Made by a program: the position numbers and the translations under genes. The notes under the pieces are model-generated. The model did no database searches, was not told where the DNA came from, and was given only the letters and a program-made list of their open reading frames with translations. From Treponema sp. (lineage in GTDB: Bacteria > Spirochaetota > Spirochaetia > Treponematales > Treponemataceae): a stretch of DNA of 64,000 nt. Within the stretch, counting starts at the first letter, position 1, and every line of letters begins with the position of its first letter. Shown here one piece after another: positions 42,641 to 51,388 of the stretch. The stretch lies in NCBI GenBank assembly GCA_022510845.1, contig JAFLSR010000009.1, forward strand, positions 1 to 64,000, given 5' to 3'.

Positions 42641-43633
42641 TGAACTGCAAATCCTGAATCCCAAAAAGTCGTATGTTTCGTTTGGGTCGTAGGAATAGCG
42701 GTCGCCCGCATAGATGAAGCCCGTGTATGGTGACCAGGAGCCGCCTCGGCATACTCGCGTGTTCCCGAGCGCAGGACCTGATGCGCGCGTTCCGACTTCC
42801 GTTTCCTCGTAATCCGCAAACCAATCCCAGCAGAATTCCATCACGTTTCCGCTCATGTCGAAAATTCCCGCGGCGTTGGCTTTGCCGCTTCCGGGCGCGG
42901 GCGGAGCGTCGTTTTCCCAGATTGTGCCTGCCGTTCCTACGGTTTTCGTGGAAGAACAATTCGCATCGGACCAAGCAACTTCACTTTCTTTTATCCTGTC
43001 ATTGGTCTGCCCCGAAGCGAGCGCGCCGCTTTGGAAAAATGGCGGCTTCCTGCTTTTCAGCACACGCGCCGCATACTCCCATTCCGATTCGCTTGGCAGC
43101 CGAAATCCGTCCGCGTTCCAATCGCATTCGCATTTGTCGAGGGCCGCTGTGTCTGTGGCGTTGCGGATGGGCTTTCCCTTGTATGTGTAGCACGGAGTTT
43201 TCTGCCGCATCTCGCTGAGGGCGTTGCACCACACCACGACATCGTACCAACTTATCATCGTGACCGGCTCGAACGCCGACATCGACTTGGAGGTAGAAGT
43301 GGGGGGAGCGCCGCGTCTTCCAGCCGAGCCTTCTTGCCCTGGATTTGCGAAGACGTAGCCGTTTTGTTCGGCGTAGACTCGGACCACATACCACAAGTTG
43401 TAAGTAGTTTCGTATGCGTTCATATAAAACGGGGCGACGTATCTTCGCGCCGTGTACGACTGCGCGTTCTCTCCGATGATGAACGTGTCGAATTCTGCGT
43501 CGGACTGGGCAGGGCCGAGTTTCACCAAGTCTATGTCGGAAAAACGCTTTGGCGTTCCCGAAACGCTTTGTGCGAAAAAGTGCCGCGAAAGCGCAACGCA
43601 AAAAAATGCCGCCACAATAAGAATTTTTTTCAT
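42629..43633 (-). CDS. Secreted SUMF1/FGE-fold protein
   Basis: The protein has 334 residues with a signal peptide (1-22). The FGE-sulfatase domain (about 60-330) shows YETTYNLWYVV, PVTMISWYDVVVWCNALSE, GFRLPSESEWEYAAR, NVMEFCWDWFADY and RVCRGGSW, ending in FLGFRICSSSGK. The paired catalytic cysteines of true formylglycine-generating enzymes are not evident, so it may be a structural or binding protein. The start overlaps the corA stop by 4 nt, implying coupling. The stop overlaps the convergent phosphoesterase gene. Confidence 0.85.
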   Translation of the reverse strand: MKKILIVAAFFCVALSRHFFAQSVSGTPKRFSDIDLVKLGPAQSDAEFDTFIIGENAQSYTARRYVAPFYMNAYETTYNLWYVVRVYAEQNGYVFANPGQEGSAGRRGAPPTSTSKSMSAFEPVTMISWYDVVVWCNALSEMRQKTPCYTYKGKPIRNATDTAALDKCECDWNADGFRLPSESEWEYAARVLKSRKPPFFQSGALASGQTNDRIKESEVAWSDANCSSTKTVGTAGTIWENDAPPAPGSGKANAAGIFDMSGNVMEFCWDWFADYEETEVGTRASGPALGNTRVCRGGSWSPYTGFIYAGDRYSYDPNETYDFLGFRICSSSGK

Positions 43634-44679
43634 CCCATTTTCTCCAAATTCAATTCCTGCGCTTCAATCGCCTTTTTGAGCCTGCGCACTTCCGAACGCC
43701 TCGCGCGATTCTTCTTCCTTTTTTCGCGGTCCTTTGTGCGCGGCCTTCTTCTGCTCACTAAAAGCCAAACTGCCGCCGCCGACGCGACGCACATCGCGGA
43801 AATGATTGCGCAGCCAATTTTCCCGTAAACTGTGAGCGGAAGATCCACGTTCATTCCAAAATAACTGGTTATGAAAGTGGGCATACTCACCACCACCGTG
43901 AAAACCGTGAGGGTTTTCATAATGCCGTTCATGTTGTTCGAGATTATCGAGCCGAACGATTCGCTCATCCGCGAAAAAGTCTGGCTGTACGTGTCAGCCA
44001 TTTCCAGAGCCTGGCGGTTGTCGATTTCCACGTCGTCAAGCCATTCCAAGTCATCCTCGTCGAATTTGAGCAATTTCGTCTTGCGGAGTTTTTCAAGCAA
44101 AAGTTGGTTCGACTTGATTGATGTGGTGAAAAAGACTGTGGATTTTTCCAAATTCAAAAGCTGGAGGATTTCCTTGTTTTCCACCGAATATTGCAGTTCG
44201 TCCTGAATGCCCAAGGCGCGGCGGTTTATTTCTTTGAGGTAGCGCAAATACGTGATGTCGGCGCGGCTCAAAATTCGTATCAAAAAGGCGGGAAAGTCCG
44301 AGATGTTGATGTTCTTCACGCGGTTCGCGGAAAAATCTTTCAGAACTTCGCAGTCAGTCCAGCAAATCGTTATGATGAAATTTTTTTGCAAAATCACGCC
44401 GAGCGGAATCGAAAAATACGAAACTTCGGCGGAAGACGAAAAAATCGGCAGGCGGATAATCGTGAGGATGTAGCCGTCCGCGTCCTCGATTCGCGAAAGC
44501 TCGTCCGGGTCGAGGATGTCGATTATGTGCTCCTGGTCGATTTTGAATTCCTTTTCAAGGACTGTGATGTCCTCCCGCGTGACATTGCGTGCGTCCACCC
44601 AGGTGCGCGCGTCGGAGTCGAGGCTTTCCTTTTCCGTGTTGACGAATTTTCCGCCAATTTGCTGCCAGTATGTTATCAT
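43630..44679 (-). CDS. corA: CorA-family divalent metal channel
   Basis: The protein has 349 residues from MITYWQQIGG with GGGG 7 nt upstream; the frame is open 51 codons further but the promoter lies inside that stretch. A long cytoplasmic funnel precedes two C-terminal membrane helices, and the selectivity motif GMN is at 275-277 (SYFGMNVDLP). The tail after the second helix is unusually long and basic (about 40 residues). It probably imports Mg2+, Co2+ or Ni2+. It is the first gene of a pair with the SUMF1-fold protein. Confidence 0.88.
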   Translation of the reverse strand: MITYWQQIGGKFVNTEKESLDSDARTWVDARNVTREDITVLEKEFKIDQEHIIDILDPDELSRIEDADGYILTIIRLPIFSSSAEVSYFSIPLGVILQKNFIITICWTDCEVLKDFSANRVKNINISDFPAFLIRILSRADITYLRYLKEINRRALGIQDELQYSVENKEILQLLNLEKSTVFFTTSIKSNQLLLEKLRKTKLLKFDEDDLEWLDDVEIDNRQALEMADTYSQTFSRMSESFGSIISNNMNGIMKTLTVFTVVVSMPTFITSYFGMNVDLPLTVYGKIGCAIISAMCVASAAAVWLLVSRRRPRTKDREKRKKNRARRSEVRRLKKAIEAQELNLEKMG

Positions 44680-44713
44680 TGCCGGCCCCTTTCGCGTGGA
44701 ATTCAGATTGGAA

Positions 44714-44742
44714 ATTATAGCACGAAAAGCATTTTTATTCAA
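44714..44742 (-). promoter_or_regulatory. Sigma-70 promoter of corA
   Basis: Minus-strand TTGAAT, 17-nt spacer, TATAAT, leaving a leader of about 28 nt with a GGGG site. Confidence 0.75.
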
Positions 44743-44822
44743 GCCCCGAACTTCTTCTTGGAAAAAGCGCGAATGAAATGTTTGCTGGTTTTGTGTGCGC
44801 GAAGATGTGCCTATGTTCAAAA

Positions 44823-44850
44823 AAAAAGACACGCCGCGGCGTGTCTTTTT
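44823..44850 (-). terminator. Bidirectional rho-independent terminator after the beta-barrel gene
   Basis: A perfect inverted repeat with A-run, GACACGCC/GGCGTGTC arms and T-run, 25 nt past the stop of the outer-membrane gene. Confidence 0.9.
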
Positions 44851-44875
44851 GGTCTTTGCAAATTTTTAATAAATC

Positions 44876-45547
44876 CTAGAACCTATAGCCTATTCTGAGT
44901 GCTATGGTCATTCCCGCCCTGCGCAAAACATCCATGGAAATTCCGTCCTCTTTGTATTTCGTATAATTGAAGTCAAATCCGTAGCGAACGTCCGCTCCGT
45001 ATACGAGTTTCGCGCCGATTTGTGCGGAGAAGGCGAGTCCGAAATCCATGCCGATGGTAGTGCTCACCTTAATAGAATCAGTGTCAGAATAATTGTCTGG
45101 ACCTTCCGTTACCATAAACAACTTGCCGAGCGGGATTCCCACTTTCGGACCTAGGAACGGACGGATGCTGAATCCTCTTTCTCCCACGGGAATATCGTAC
45201 CCCACAAGGAGCGCGATGTCGAGGCACAAATAACTGAATTCCGTTTCAAAAGTATCGCCGCCGTATTTTTCAACCATCTTTTTTCCGTTGTTGGAAGAGA
45301 ATGTTATTTCCGGCTGGAGCGAAAGCGCGCCTTTTCCCATCTCAACGATTCCGAAATGACCGAAGATGCTTATGTCATAGCCGATTAGTATTTTTTCGCT
45401 GTAAGATGTTTCCGGTGTTAGTTCAGACCCAAATTTAGTTCCAAAATTGAATGTGCCGCCGAACCTAACTCCAAGCTCTTTGCTTTTTTCCGCGAATGCG
45501 AGCGAGCCGAAAAGCACAGCCGCAACCAAAACCAAGACTTTTTTCAT
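44876..45547 (-). CDS. Outer-membrane beta-barrel protein (OmpW-like)
   Basis: The protein has 223 residues with a signal peptide (1-19, AFA). The mature part alternates polar and hydrophobic residues in about eight strands with Gly/aromatic girdles (LGVRFGGTFNFG, GYDISIFGHFGIV, FLGPKVGIPLGKLF, AKLVYGADVRYGFDFNY) and ends in ALRIGYRF, the terminal aromatic residue typical of barrel assembly. AAGGAGG lies 5 nt before ATG. It is controlled by a promoter with a poly-G spacer. The size and the poly-G promoter recall TP0126 of T. pallidum; OmpW kinship is inferred. Confidence 0.82.
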   Translation of the reverse strand: MKKVLVLVAAVLFGSLAFAEKSKELGVRFGGTFNFGTKFGSELTPETSYSEKILIGYDISIFGHFGIVEMGKGALSLQPEITFSSNNGKKMVEKYGGDTFETEFSYLCLDIALLVGYDIPVGERGFSIRPFLGPKVGIPLGKLFMVTEGPDNYSDTDSIKVSTTIGMDFGLAFSAQIGAKLVYGADVRYGFDFNYTKYKEDGISMDVLRRAGMTIALRIGYRF

Positions 45548-45574
45548 AAAGTCCTCCTTGAAAAGTGTTGCCGC

Positions 45575-45601
45575 ATTATACTATAGGGGGGGGTATGTCA
45601 A
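45575..45601 (-). promoter_or_regulatory. Promoter with G8 homopolymer in the spacer (candidate phase switch)
   Basis: Minus-strand TTGACA and TATAAT, both perfect, are separated by only 15 nt. Eight of these are an unbroken run of C (G on the plus strand, 45586-45593). Slippage to G10 would give the optimal 17-nt spacing. Confidence 0.85.
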
Positions 45602-45830
45602 GTGCTTTTTGAAAAAAAAACTGAGTTTTTTTTGAATTTTTTTCGAATACGCAAAAAAAATTCTCGAAAGGCGGGGAAAACTTCGCAAAAATCCTTATCT
45701 TATATTCGGAGAACGCTTCAATTAGCCATGCGAAAATGAGGCGTTCTTTGAGGACGGAGTGTTCATACGCCGCTTTTGAGCATGAATTTCTTCGGTTTTG
45801 AAAGCGTGCTTTTTGCAAGGAGATTTTAAA

Positions 45831-46064
45831 ATGAAAATTTTAGATGCCGGCCGCATTCATCGGCGCGAAGTTTCGGAATACGGGCAAAGGCTGGTTCCGC
45901 GCCGCGTCCGAAAAAAAGTGAACGCGCTTTTTTCTGCAAAATTTTCGGATGGAAAAATGCGCCTTCGAAGTAAAAAAGAATTTTCTTTGTGCGGGCGAAG
46001 AAACGTTCTTTTTGCGCGAAACGCGTTGTCCGCAAGGCGGGGGTCTAAAAATGAATTGGACTGA
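45831..46064 (+). CDS. Possible small basic protein upstream of the lipoprotein
   Basis: The predicted product has 77 residues. It has an excellent ribosome binding site (AAGGAGA, 7 nt before ATG) and overlaps the next gene by 14 nt. Its N-terminal 42 residues look coding (MKILDAGRIHRREVSEYG ...), while the second half is Arg/Lys-rich and resembles out-of-frame translation, so a frameshift or a decayed gene is possible. No family is recognised. The 283-bp gap before it (45548-45830) holds the poly-G promoter, A/T runs and a weak GAACGC/GCGTTC hairpin. Confidence 0.4.
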   Translation: MKILDAGRIHRREVSEYGQRLVPRRVRKKVNALFSAKFSDGKMRLRSKKEFSLCGRRNVLFARNALSARRGSKNELD

Positions 46065-46521
46065 AAAAAAATTCAACGCGCGTTGCAAGGCGGTTTTCGT
46101 GGCGTTGTGCGTGTTTTTTTCGTTCTCGATTTTTTCATGCGCCTCAATCGAAAGAGCACTTTCCAAATATGCGCCTCCCTACGCGATTTTCGATTCGCAG
46201 ATTGTGGAGCACGAAGAGCCGGAAATAGAATTCACATTTTCCAATTTGGGCGAACGCACAATTACCTGCGTGAAATTTTTCGCGCGCGTTCAGGAATGCG
46301 GCGATTCCGACGAAGATTTTTCGGACGATTTGATGGAAAAGGAATTCGTCTTTGAAGCGGAATTTGCGCCCGGCGATTCCGAGCGGATTTCCATTCCGCT
46401 CAGCGAATTCGAATTTGAAGGCGGAATAGAAGAGTGCGTTGTGGAAACGATTTTCGCTTCGGAAATATTTTTTTCAGACGGCGAAGTTTGGAGCGACCTA
46501 GACGGAAGGGCGGCTTTGTGA
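46051..46521 (+). CDS. Small lipoprotein of unknown function
   Basis: The protein has 156 residues from MNWTEKKFNAR with GGGGG upstream; the open frame continues 34 codons further. A lipoprotein signal is followed by a lipobox (SIFSC), then a very acidic beta-rich domain with recurring FEFEG/EFAPGDSERI strands, similar in style to FxLYD-type accessory domains. It is probably anchored in the envelope. The suf operon ends 29 nt away on the other strand. Confidence 0.65.
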   Translation: MNWTEKKFNARCKAVFVALCVFFSFSIFSCASIERALSKYAPPYAIFDSQIVEHEEPEIEFTFSNLGERTITCVKFFARVQECGDSDEDFSDDLMEKEFVFEAEFAPGDSERISIPLSEFEFEGGIEECVVETIFASEIFFSDGEVWSDLDGRAAL

Positions 46522-46549
46522 GGTGCGACTAAAAGTCATAGTGTATATA

Positions 46550-47023
46550 CTAACAGTGTGAGTTGTTTGTGCCCGAGCCTTCGGCATTTCCTTCCGCGCC
46601 GGCTTTGTCCAAAATGGCTTTCATCGTGTTCCAACCGAGTTCTGCGCATTTTACTCTCGCAGGCATTTTGGAGATGTCCTGCAATGCCGCCGCCTCGTCG
46701 AGCGATTCGAGTTCTTCCTGCGACGCTTCGCCCATAATCATTTTTTTGAATGTGTCGCAAAGCCGCTTTGCTTCGTCCTCGCTTTTTCCGAGAACAAGGT
46801 CTATCATCATGTCGCACGAAGCCTGGCTTATCGCGCAGCCTCCGCCCGTGAAACTCGCGTCGGAAATCTTTCCGTCGGAGATTTTCAGGTTGAGCGTTAT
46901 GCTGTCGCCGCAGGAGGGGTTGATTCCGTCGTGGGAATGCGTCGCGCCTTCAAGCGGCCTTTTGTGGAGCGGATTGATGTTGTGTTCGTTCAATATTTCC
47001 CGATAAAGTTCTTTAGTTTCCAT
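46550..47023 (-). CDS. sufU: Fe-S cluster scaffold/sulfur acceptor SufU
   Basis: The protein has 157 residues from METKELYREI; the start overlaps the sufS stop by 11 nt. Three conserved cysteines are in place (PSCGDSITL, GGGCAISQASCDMM, RVKCAELGW), with the insertion between the second and third that distinguishes SufU from IscU. It takes sulfur from SufS for SufBCD. Last gene of the suf operon. Confidence 0.92.
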   Translation of the reverse strand: METKELYREILNEHNINPLHKRPLEGATHSHDGINPSCGDSITLNLKISDGKISDASFTGGGCAISQASCDMMIDLVLGKSEDEAKRLCDTFKKMIMGEASQEELESLDEAAALQDISKMPARVKCAELGWNTMKAILDKAGAEGNAEGSGTNNSHC

Positions 47024-48242
47024 AGCCCATCCATTTTCGAACGTTCTTGATTTTGTCGCAGAAAAATTCAACTTCGCTTTCGTCGTTGTAAAAATAAAGG
47101 CTTGCGCGCGCCGTGGAGGGAACGCCGAGGAATTCGCCCAAAGGCTGTGCGCAGTGGTGTCCCGCGCGGATTGCGATTTTTTCAGTGTCGAGGATTGTCG
47201 CGATGTCGTGCGGATGAACTCCGTCAATCGTGAACGTTACAATTCCGCATCGCTTTGTGCCGTCCTTGTTCCCGATGATGTTGACGTGCGGGATTTCGAG
47301 CATTTTTTGCGTGAGAAGATTTCCTAGCGCGGCATCGTGCTCTGCGATTTTTTCAATGCCGATTCTTTCGAGGTATTTTGCCGCGGAAGCCATTCCTACC
47401 GCGCCTGCCGCGTTCACTGTTCCTGCTTCGAATTTGGCAGGGGTTTCCGCCCATGTCGCGCCTGTCCTTGTGACATATTCAATCATTTCGCCGCCGCGCA
47501 AAAATGGCGTCATCTTTTCAAGGAGGGCGCGCTTCGCATAGAGTGCGCCGCAGCCTGTAGGTCCGCAGAATTTGTGCCCTGAAAAAGCGAAAAAATCCGC
47601 GCCCATTTTTTGCACGTCGATTTTTTTGTGCGGCGCAGACTGTGCTCCGTCCACCACGACTACGGCTCCGAATTTGTGCGCGCGCTCTGCAATCTCTTTC
47701 ACTGGATTTTCCGTACCAAGGACGTTGCTCACGTGCGAGATGGCGACGATTTTTGTCCGCTCGCCGATTTTCGTTTCGTATTCGCTTTGAGGAATTTCTT
47801 CGGAATTCTTTTCGCACTCAAGCCAAACCAGTTTTGCACCAGTCTTTTGCGCCGCCATTTGCCACGGAAGGATGTTCGAATGGTGTTCCATTATCGAAAG
47901 CGCGATTTCGTCACCCTCGCGCAGGTTTTCGAGCGCGTATGAATATGCCACCAAATTGAGGGATTCGGTGGCGTTGCGCGTGAAAATTATTTCCGCGCTT
48001 TGAGCCGCGCCCACAAAATGCGCCACTGTCTTCCGCGCGTCTTCGTAGGCGGCCGTGGCGCGAACGCTCAAATCGTAAAGTCCGCGCATCGGATTCGCAT
48101 TGTTCACTTTATAGAATTCGTCCATCGCGTCGAGAACGCATTGCGGGCGTTGCGTGGTGGCGGCGTTGTCAAAGTATACGATGCTGCGATTTTTTTCTTC
48201 CGAGAAAAACGGGAAATCTTTTTTGTATTCGTTTCCGCTCAC
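47013..48242 (-). CDS. sufS: Cysteine desulfurase SufS
   Basis: The protein has 409 residues from a GTG in GTGA overlap with the sufD stop, with GGAGG 7 nt upstream. PLP-binding lysine in AFSGHKFCGPTG, the active cysteine in AGHHCAQP near residue 360, and the EHHSNILPWQ and DNAATTQRP stretches identify the SufS (group II) class. It releases sulfur from cysteine as a persulfide for cluster assembly. Confidence 0.94.
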   Translation of the reverse strand: MSGNEYKKDFPFFSEEKNRSIVYFDNAATTQRPQCVLDAMDEFYKVNNANPMRGLYDLSVRATAAYEDARKTVAHFVGAAQSAEIIFTRNATESLNLVAYSYALENLREGDEIALSIMEHHSNILPWQMAAQKTGAKLVWLECEKNSEEIPQSEYETKIGERTKIVAISHVSNVLGTENPVKEIAERAHKFGAVVVVDGAQSAPHKKIDVQKMGADFFAFSGHKFCGPTGCGALYAKRALLEKMTPFLRGGEMIEYVTRTGATWAETPAKFEAGTVNAAGAVGMASAAKYLERIGIEKIAEHDAALGNLLTQKMLEIPHVNIIGNKDGTKRCGIVTFTIDGVHPHDIATILDTEKIAIRAGHHCAQPLGEFLGVPSTARASLYFYNDESEVEFFCDKIKNVRKWMGYGN

Positions 48243-49180
48243 GCACCAGCCTCCTCGCCGCGCACTGAAAAAATTCCGTCCAAAAATTTTTCGATTTTCT
48301 CCACGCAATCGCTGTTTGGAATCAGGGCTGCCGTGCGCATGACTTTCGCGCGCGCGAGCATTTCTTCCGCCATTGATTTTCTTATTCCGCGCGAGTTCAG
48401 ATAGAAGAAAATCTCGTCCGAAACGCTTCCGATTGTCGCGCCGTGGTCGCCCGAAACATCTTCTTCGCCGCAGAGAATCAACGGAATCGATTTGTTCACG
48501 ACGTTTTCCGAAAGCAAGAGCACTTCTTCCAGTTCGCTTCCGCTTGAAGCCGCCGCGCCTTTTTTGAAATCAATCGTGCCTCGAAAAGTTTTTTTCGCTC
48601 CGTTTCCCAAAGTGCCGAACGAATTCATTGTGCTTTTCGATTTTTTTCCGCGCTGATTCGCGATGAAATTCACGTCAAGTTCTTGGCCGTCCGCGCAATA
48701 ATATGAAATGTCGCCTTTCAAAAAAGAGCCTTCACCGTCCAAATCCGAAATCATTTCGACGAAATTTTTCGCGCCGCCAAGTTCGATTTGCGTAAAATGG
48801 AATTCCGCGCCGTTTCCGATTTTTGCGAAAGTCTGGTCGTGCCGCGTGAAATTTTTTCCGAGCATTTGGATTTTCACAAGGTGGACGCGCGAGCGTTCTT
48901 CCAAGACGACGTTCGTTTTGATTCCGAAAAATCCCGCCGCGTCTTCGCCTGCGTCCTGCGAAGTGTAGTCCATGATGACTACTTTTTCTTCGCCTTCGCC
49001 CGCGCGGATTTCGTTTTCAAAAAACACGTTTTCGCCTGGACGCACGGAAAAATGCAGAACGCCGTCCTTGTTCTCGCCCGAGATTTTTTTCAGCGGTTCG
49101 GGAACAAGGATTTTCGCCGCGTTCATGTCGAGGTAGTTCCAAGTGGGGGAGGGAAGTTTGTTCGCGATTGTTTCTGTCAT
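48239..49180 (-). CDS. sufD: Fe-S assembly protein SufD
   Basis: The protein has 313 residues, shorter than most SufD (400-440) because the N-terminal helical part is reduced. The beta-helix core and the C-terminal helical part (ATIGSVSDEIFFYLNSRGIRKSMAEEMLARA) are those of the SufB/SufD family. It forms the SufBC2D scaffold. It overlaps sufB and sufS by 4 nt each. Confidence 0.9.
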   Translation of the reverse strand: MTETIANKLPSPTWNYLDMNAAKILVPEPLKKISGENKDGVLHFSVRPGENVFFENEIRAGEGEEKVVIMDYTSQDAGEDAAGFFGIKTNVVLEERSRVHLVKIQMLGKNFTRHDQTFAKIGNGAEFHFTQIELGGAKNFVEMISDLDGEGSFLKGDISYYCADGQELDVNFIANQRGKKSKSTMNSFGTLGNGAKKTFRGTIDFKKGAAASSGSELEEVLLLSENVVNKSIPLILCGEEDVSGDHGATIGSVSDEIFFYLNSRGIRKSMAEEMLARAKVMRTAALIPNSDCVEKIEKFLDGIFSVRGEEAGA

Positions 49181-50580
49181 AGGCTTCCCTTCATTTCAAG
49201 TCGGATTAAATTGTTCATTTCCACGGCGTATTCCAACGGAAGTTCCTTGCTCACAGGATTTGCAAATCCTGAAACAATCATCGCTCGCGCCTCGTCCTCC
49301 GCGATTCCGCGGCTCATCAAATAGAAAATCGCTTCGGAACTTATTCGCCCGATTTTCGCTTCGTGTCCAACATCGGCTTTATCCGTGAGCACCGTCATTG
49401 CAGGAATTGTGTCACTGCGGGATTCGCTGTCCAGCATCAGGCTTTGGCACGAAACGCTCGCCTTGCTTCCGCTCGCTTTTTTCGAAATGTAGACCGCGCT
49501 TCTGTATGTGGACGCACCGCCGCTTTTCGAGATGGATTTTGTGTTTATCACGCTCGAAGTGTTTTCCGCAAGGTGAATCATCTTCGCGCCCGTGTCGAGA
49601 TTTTGGCCTTCGCCCGCAAAGGTCACTCCGGTGAATTCCGCACGCGCGTTTTTTCCCACCAAATCGCTTTCGGGATAAAGGTATGAAATGTGGCTTCCGA
49701 AACTTCCGGAAATCCATTCGATGCTTGCGTCTTCTTCCACGCGCGCGCGCTTCGTGTTGAGGTTGTACATATTTTTCGACCAGTTTTCGATTGTGGAGTA
49801 TCGAAGGTGCGCCCCGCGTTTTACGAAAAGTTCGACGCAGCCAGCGTGCAAATTGGCGACGTTGTATTTAGGCGCGGAGCAGCCTTCGATGAAATGCAGG
49901 CTCGCGCCTTCGTCCACGATTATCAGAGTGTGCTCGAACTGTCCCGCGCCCTTGGCGTTCAGGCGAAAATACGATTGCAACGGAAACGAAAGGTGCACGT
50001 TTTTCGGAACGTAGACAAAACTTCCGCCGCTCCAAGCCGCTCCGTGCAATGCCGCGAATTTATGGTCGGAAGGCTTCACGAGCGTCATAAAATATTTTCG
50101 CACTGTCTCGCCCCATTCTTCGCTTTTTAAAGCCGACTCAAAGTCCGTGTAAATCACGCCTTCCTTCAAAACTTCGTTCTTGACGTTGTGGTAGACCAAT
50201 TCTGAATCGTATTGTGCGCCCACTCCCGCAAGGCTTTCTCGTTCCGCCTTCGGAATGCCGAGTTTTTCGAAAGTGTCCTTGATGTCGTTAGGAACGTCCT
50301 TCCATTCGCCGCTCATCTTCATCTTGGGGCGGACGTATGAAGAAATGTTCGCCATGTCAAGCCCCGAAATGTCAGGTCCCCAATTCGGCACGCGAAGCCT
50401 GTTGTAAGTTTTTAGGGATTCCAGGCGAAATTCGCGCATCCATTCGGGGTCGCCTTTTTCTTCGGAAATTTTCCGCACGATTTCTTCGGAAAGCCCGCTT
50501 TCGATTCGGAAAAAATCCTCGTCCGTTTCTTCGTAGCGGAAATCGTACATCGAGCGATCTATGTCATTTATTTCCTTCAT
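49177..50580 (-). CDS. sufB: Fe-S assembly protein SufB
   Basis: The protein has 467 residues from MKEINDIDRS; the open frame is 23 codons longer into the toxin gene. Family traits: LRVPNWGPDISGLD, YHNVKNEVLKEGVIYTD, AAWSGGSFVYVPK, AEFTGVTFAGEGQNLDTGAKM and AKIGRISSEAIFYLMSRGI. It is the cluster-building subunit. It starts 4 nt after the HepT-like stop, so its translation is probably coupled to the toxin-antitoxin cassette. Confidence 0.94.
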   Translation of the reverse strand: MKEINDIDRSMYDFRYEETDEDFFRIESGLSEEIVRKISEEKGDPEWMREFRLESLKTYNRLRVPNWGPDISGLDMANISSYVRPKMKMSGEWKDVPNDIKDTFEKLGIPKAERESLAGVGAQYDSELVYHNVKNEVLKEGVIYTDFESALKSEEWGETVRKYFMTLVKPSDHKFAALHGAAWSGGSFVYVPKNVHLSFPLQSYFRLNAKGAGQFEHTLIIVDEGASLHFIEGCSAPKYNVANLHAGCVELFVKRGAHLRYSTIENWSKNMYNLNTKRARVEEDASIEWISGSFGSHISYLYPESDLVGKNARAEFTGVTFAGEGQNLDTGAKMIHLAENTSSVINTKSISKSGGASTYRSAVYISKKASGSKASVSCQSLMLDSESRSDTIPAMTVLTDKADVGHEAKIGRISSEAIFYLMSRGIAEDEARAMIVSGFANPVSKELPLEYAVEMNNLIRLEMKGSL

Positions 50581-50584
50581 AAAA

Positions 50585-50998
50585 TTATCCCAAAATTTTT
50601 TGAACGCATTTTGCGAATTCACAAAAATCGCAAAGATGATTTTTGACAATCGAAAAAATTATTTTGCAGTCAATGTCCTCGTATTGATGAATTGCAATGT
50701 TTCGAAAGCCAACAGCCTTTGAAAGTTTTTCGCAAGTTTTATCCGCAATCAAATCGTTTTCGCGCATTTTTTTGAAAGTGTCCGCCATCGTCGCGGGCGT
50801 TGCGCAAGGAAAGTCGAGCAGAACGTGGTTTCCGATGTCAACGCAAATTTGAACGGCGCGTTGCAAGTTCAGAATTATCACTTCCTGCTTGTCCAAGTTT
50901 TCTTCGAGTTCCCGCGCGTCTTTCACATTTTGCGCCTCAATCCTGCGAACGCATTTTTCAAGCGATTCAAATTTTGCAAGGATGATTTCACGTTCCAT
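50585..50998 (-). CDS. hepT: HepT-like RNase toxin
   Basis: This 137-residue all-helical protein has the HEPN toxin motif RX4HXY as RNIAIHQY near residue 105. It pairs with the nucleotidyltransferase upstream, overlapping it by 11 nt; GGAG lies 8 nt before the ATG. In studied pairs HepT is an RNase neutralised by MntA through AMP addition next to the active site. It is inserted between sufC and sufB. Confidence 0.88.
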   Translation of the reverse strand: MEREIILAKFESLEKCVRRIEAQNVKDARELEENLDKQEVIILNLQRAVQICVDIGNHVLLDFPCATPATMADTFKKMRENDLIADKTCEKLSKAVGFRNIAIHQYEDIDCKIIFSIVKNHLCDFCEFAKCVQKILG

Positions 50999-51380
50999 TT
51001 GCAAATCTCCGAAGCCTTTCTTTTCGGCAATGCTCCAAAATTGGAAGAAAATCCTCGCGCAAAAAAAGTGCCTTCATCTGATATTTCATAAAAATTTTTC
51101 GCTCGAATTTGATTTTCGTTCCGCGCATAATTTGGCAAAGAAAAACGCCCTCAGCCTTCGACAAATCCGCTAAGTCGATTTCGCGTCCGCAAAGAAGCGA
51201 AAGTTCTGTTCGCATTTGCGCCAGCTTTTCAAAATCCAATTCTTCGCAAGAGTGAAGCGCGATATCGACGTCGCTTTTTTCGTTGAAATTTCCGTTCGCA
51301 AAAGAGCCGAACAAAATCACCGTGTCGATTTCGTCTTTTTGAGAAAAATATTTTTCCAAAATCGCCTTTATTTCTTCCAT
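50988..51380 (-). CDS. mntA: MntA-like nucleotidyltransferase antitoxin
   Basis: This 130-residue minimal nucleotidyltransferase has the full GSX10DXD motif (GSFANGNFNEKSDVD, about 25-39). The ATG of MEEIKAI was chosen over an in-frame GTG four codons upstream that overlaps the sufC stop. It probably AMPylates and so silences the HepT toxin encoded just after it. The C-terminal part is basic and hydrophobic. It starts 8 nt after sufC. Confidence 0.87.
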   Translation of the reverse strand: MEEIKAILEKYFSQKDEIDTVILFGSFANGNFNEKSDVDIALHSCEELDFEKLAQMRTELSLLCGREIDLADLSKAEGVFLCQIMRGTKIKFERKIFMKYQMKALFLREDFLPILEHCRKERLRRFANGT

Positions 51381-51388
51381 AAAAAAAA

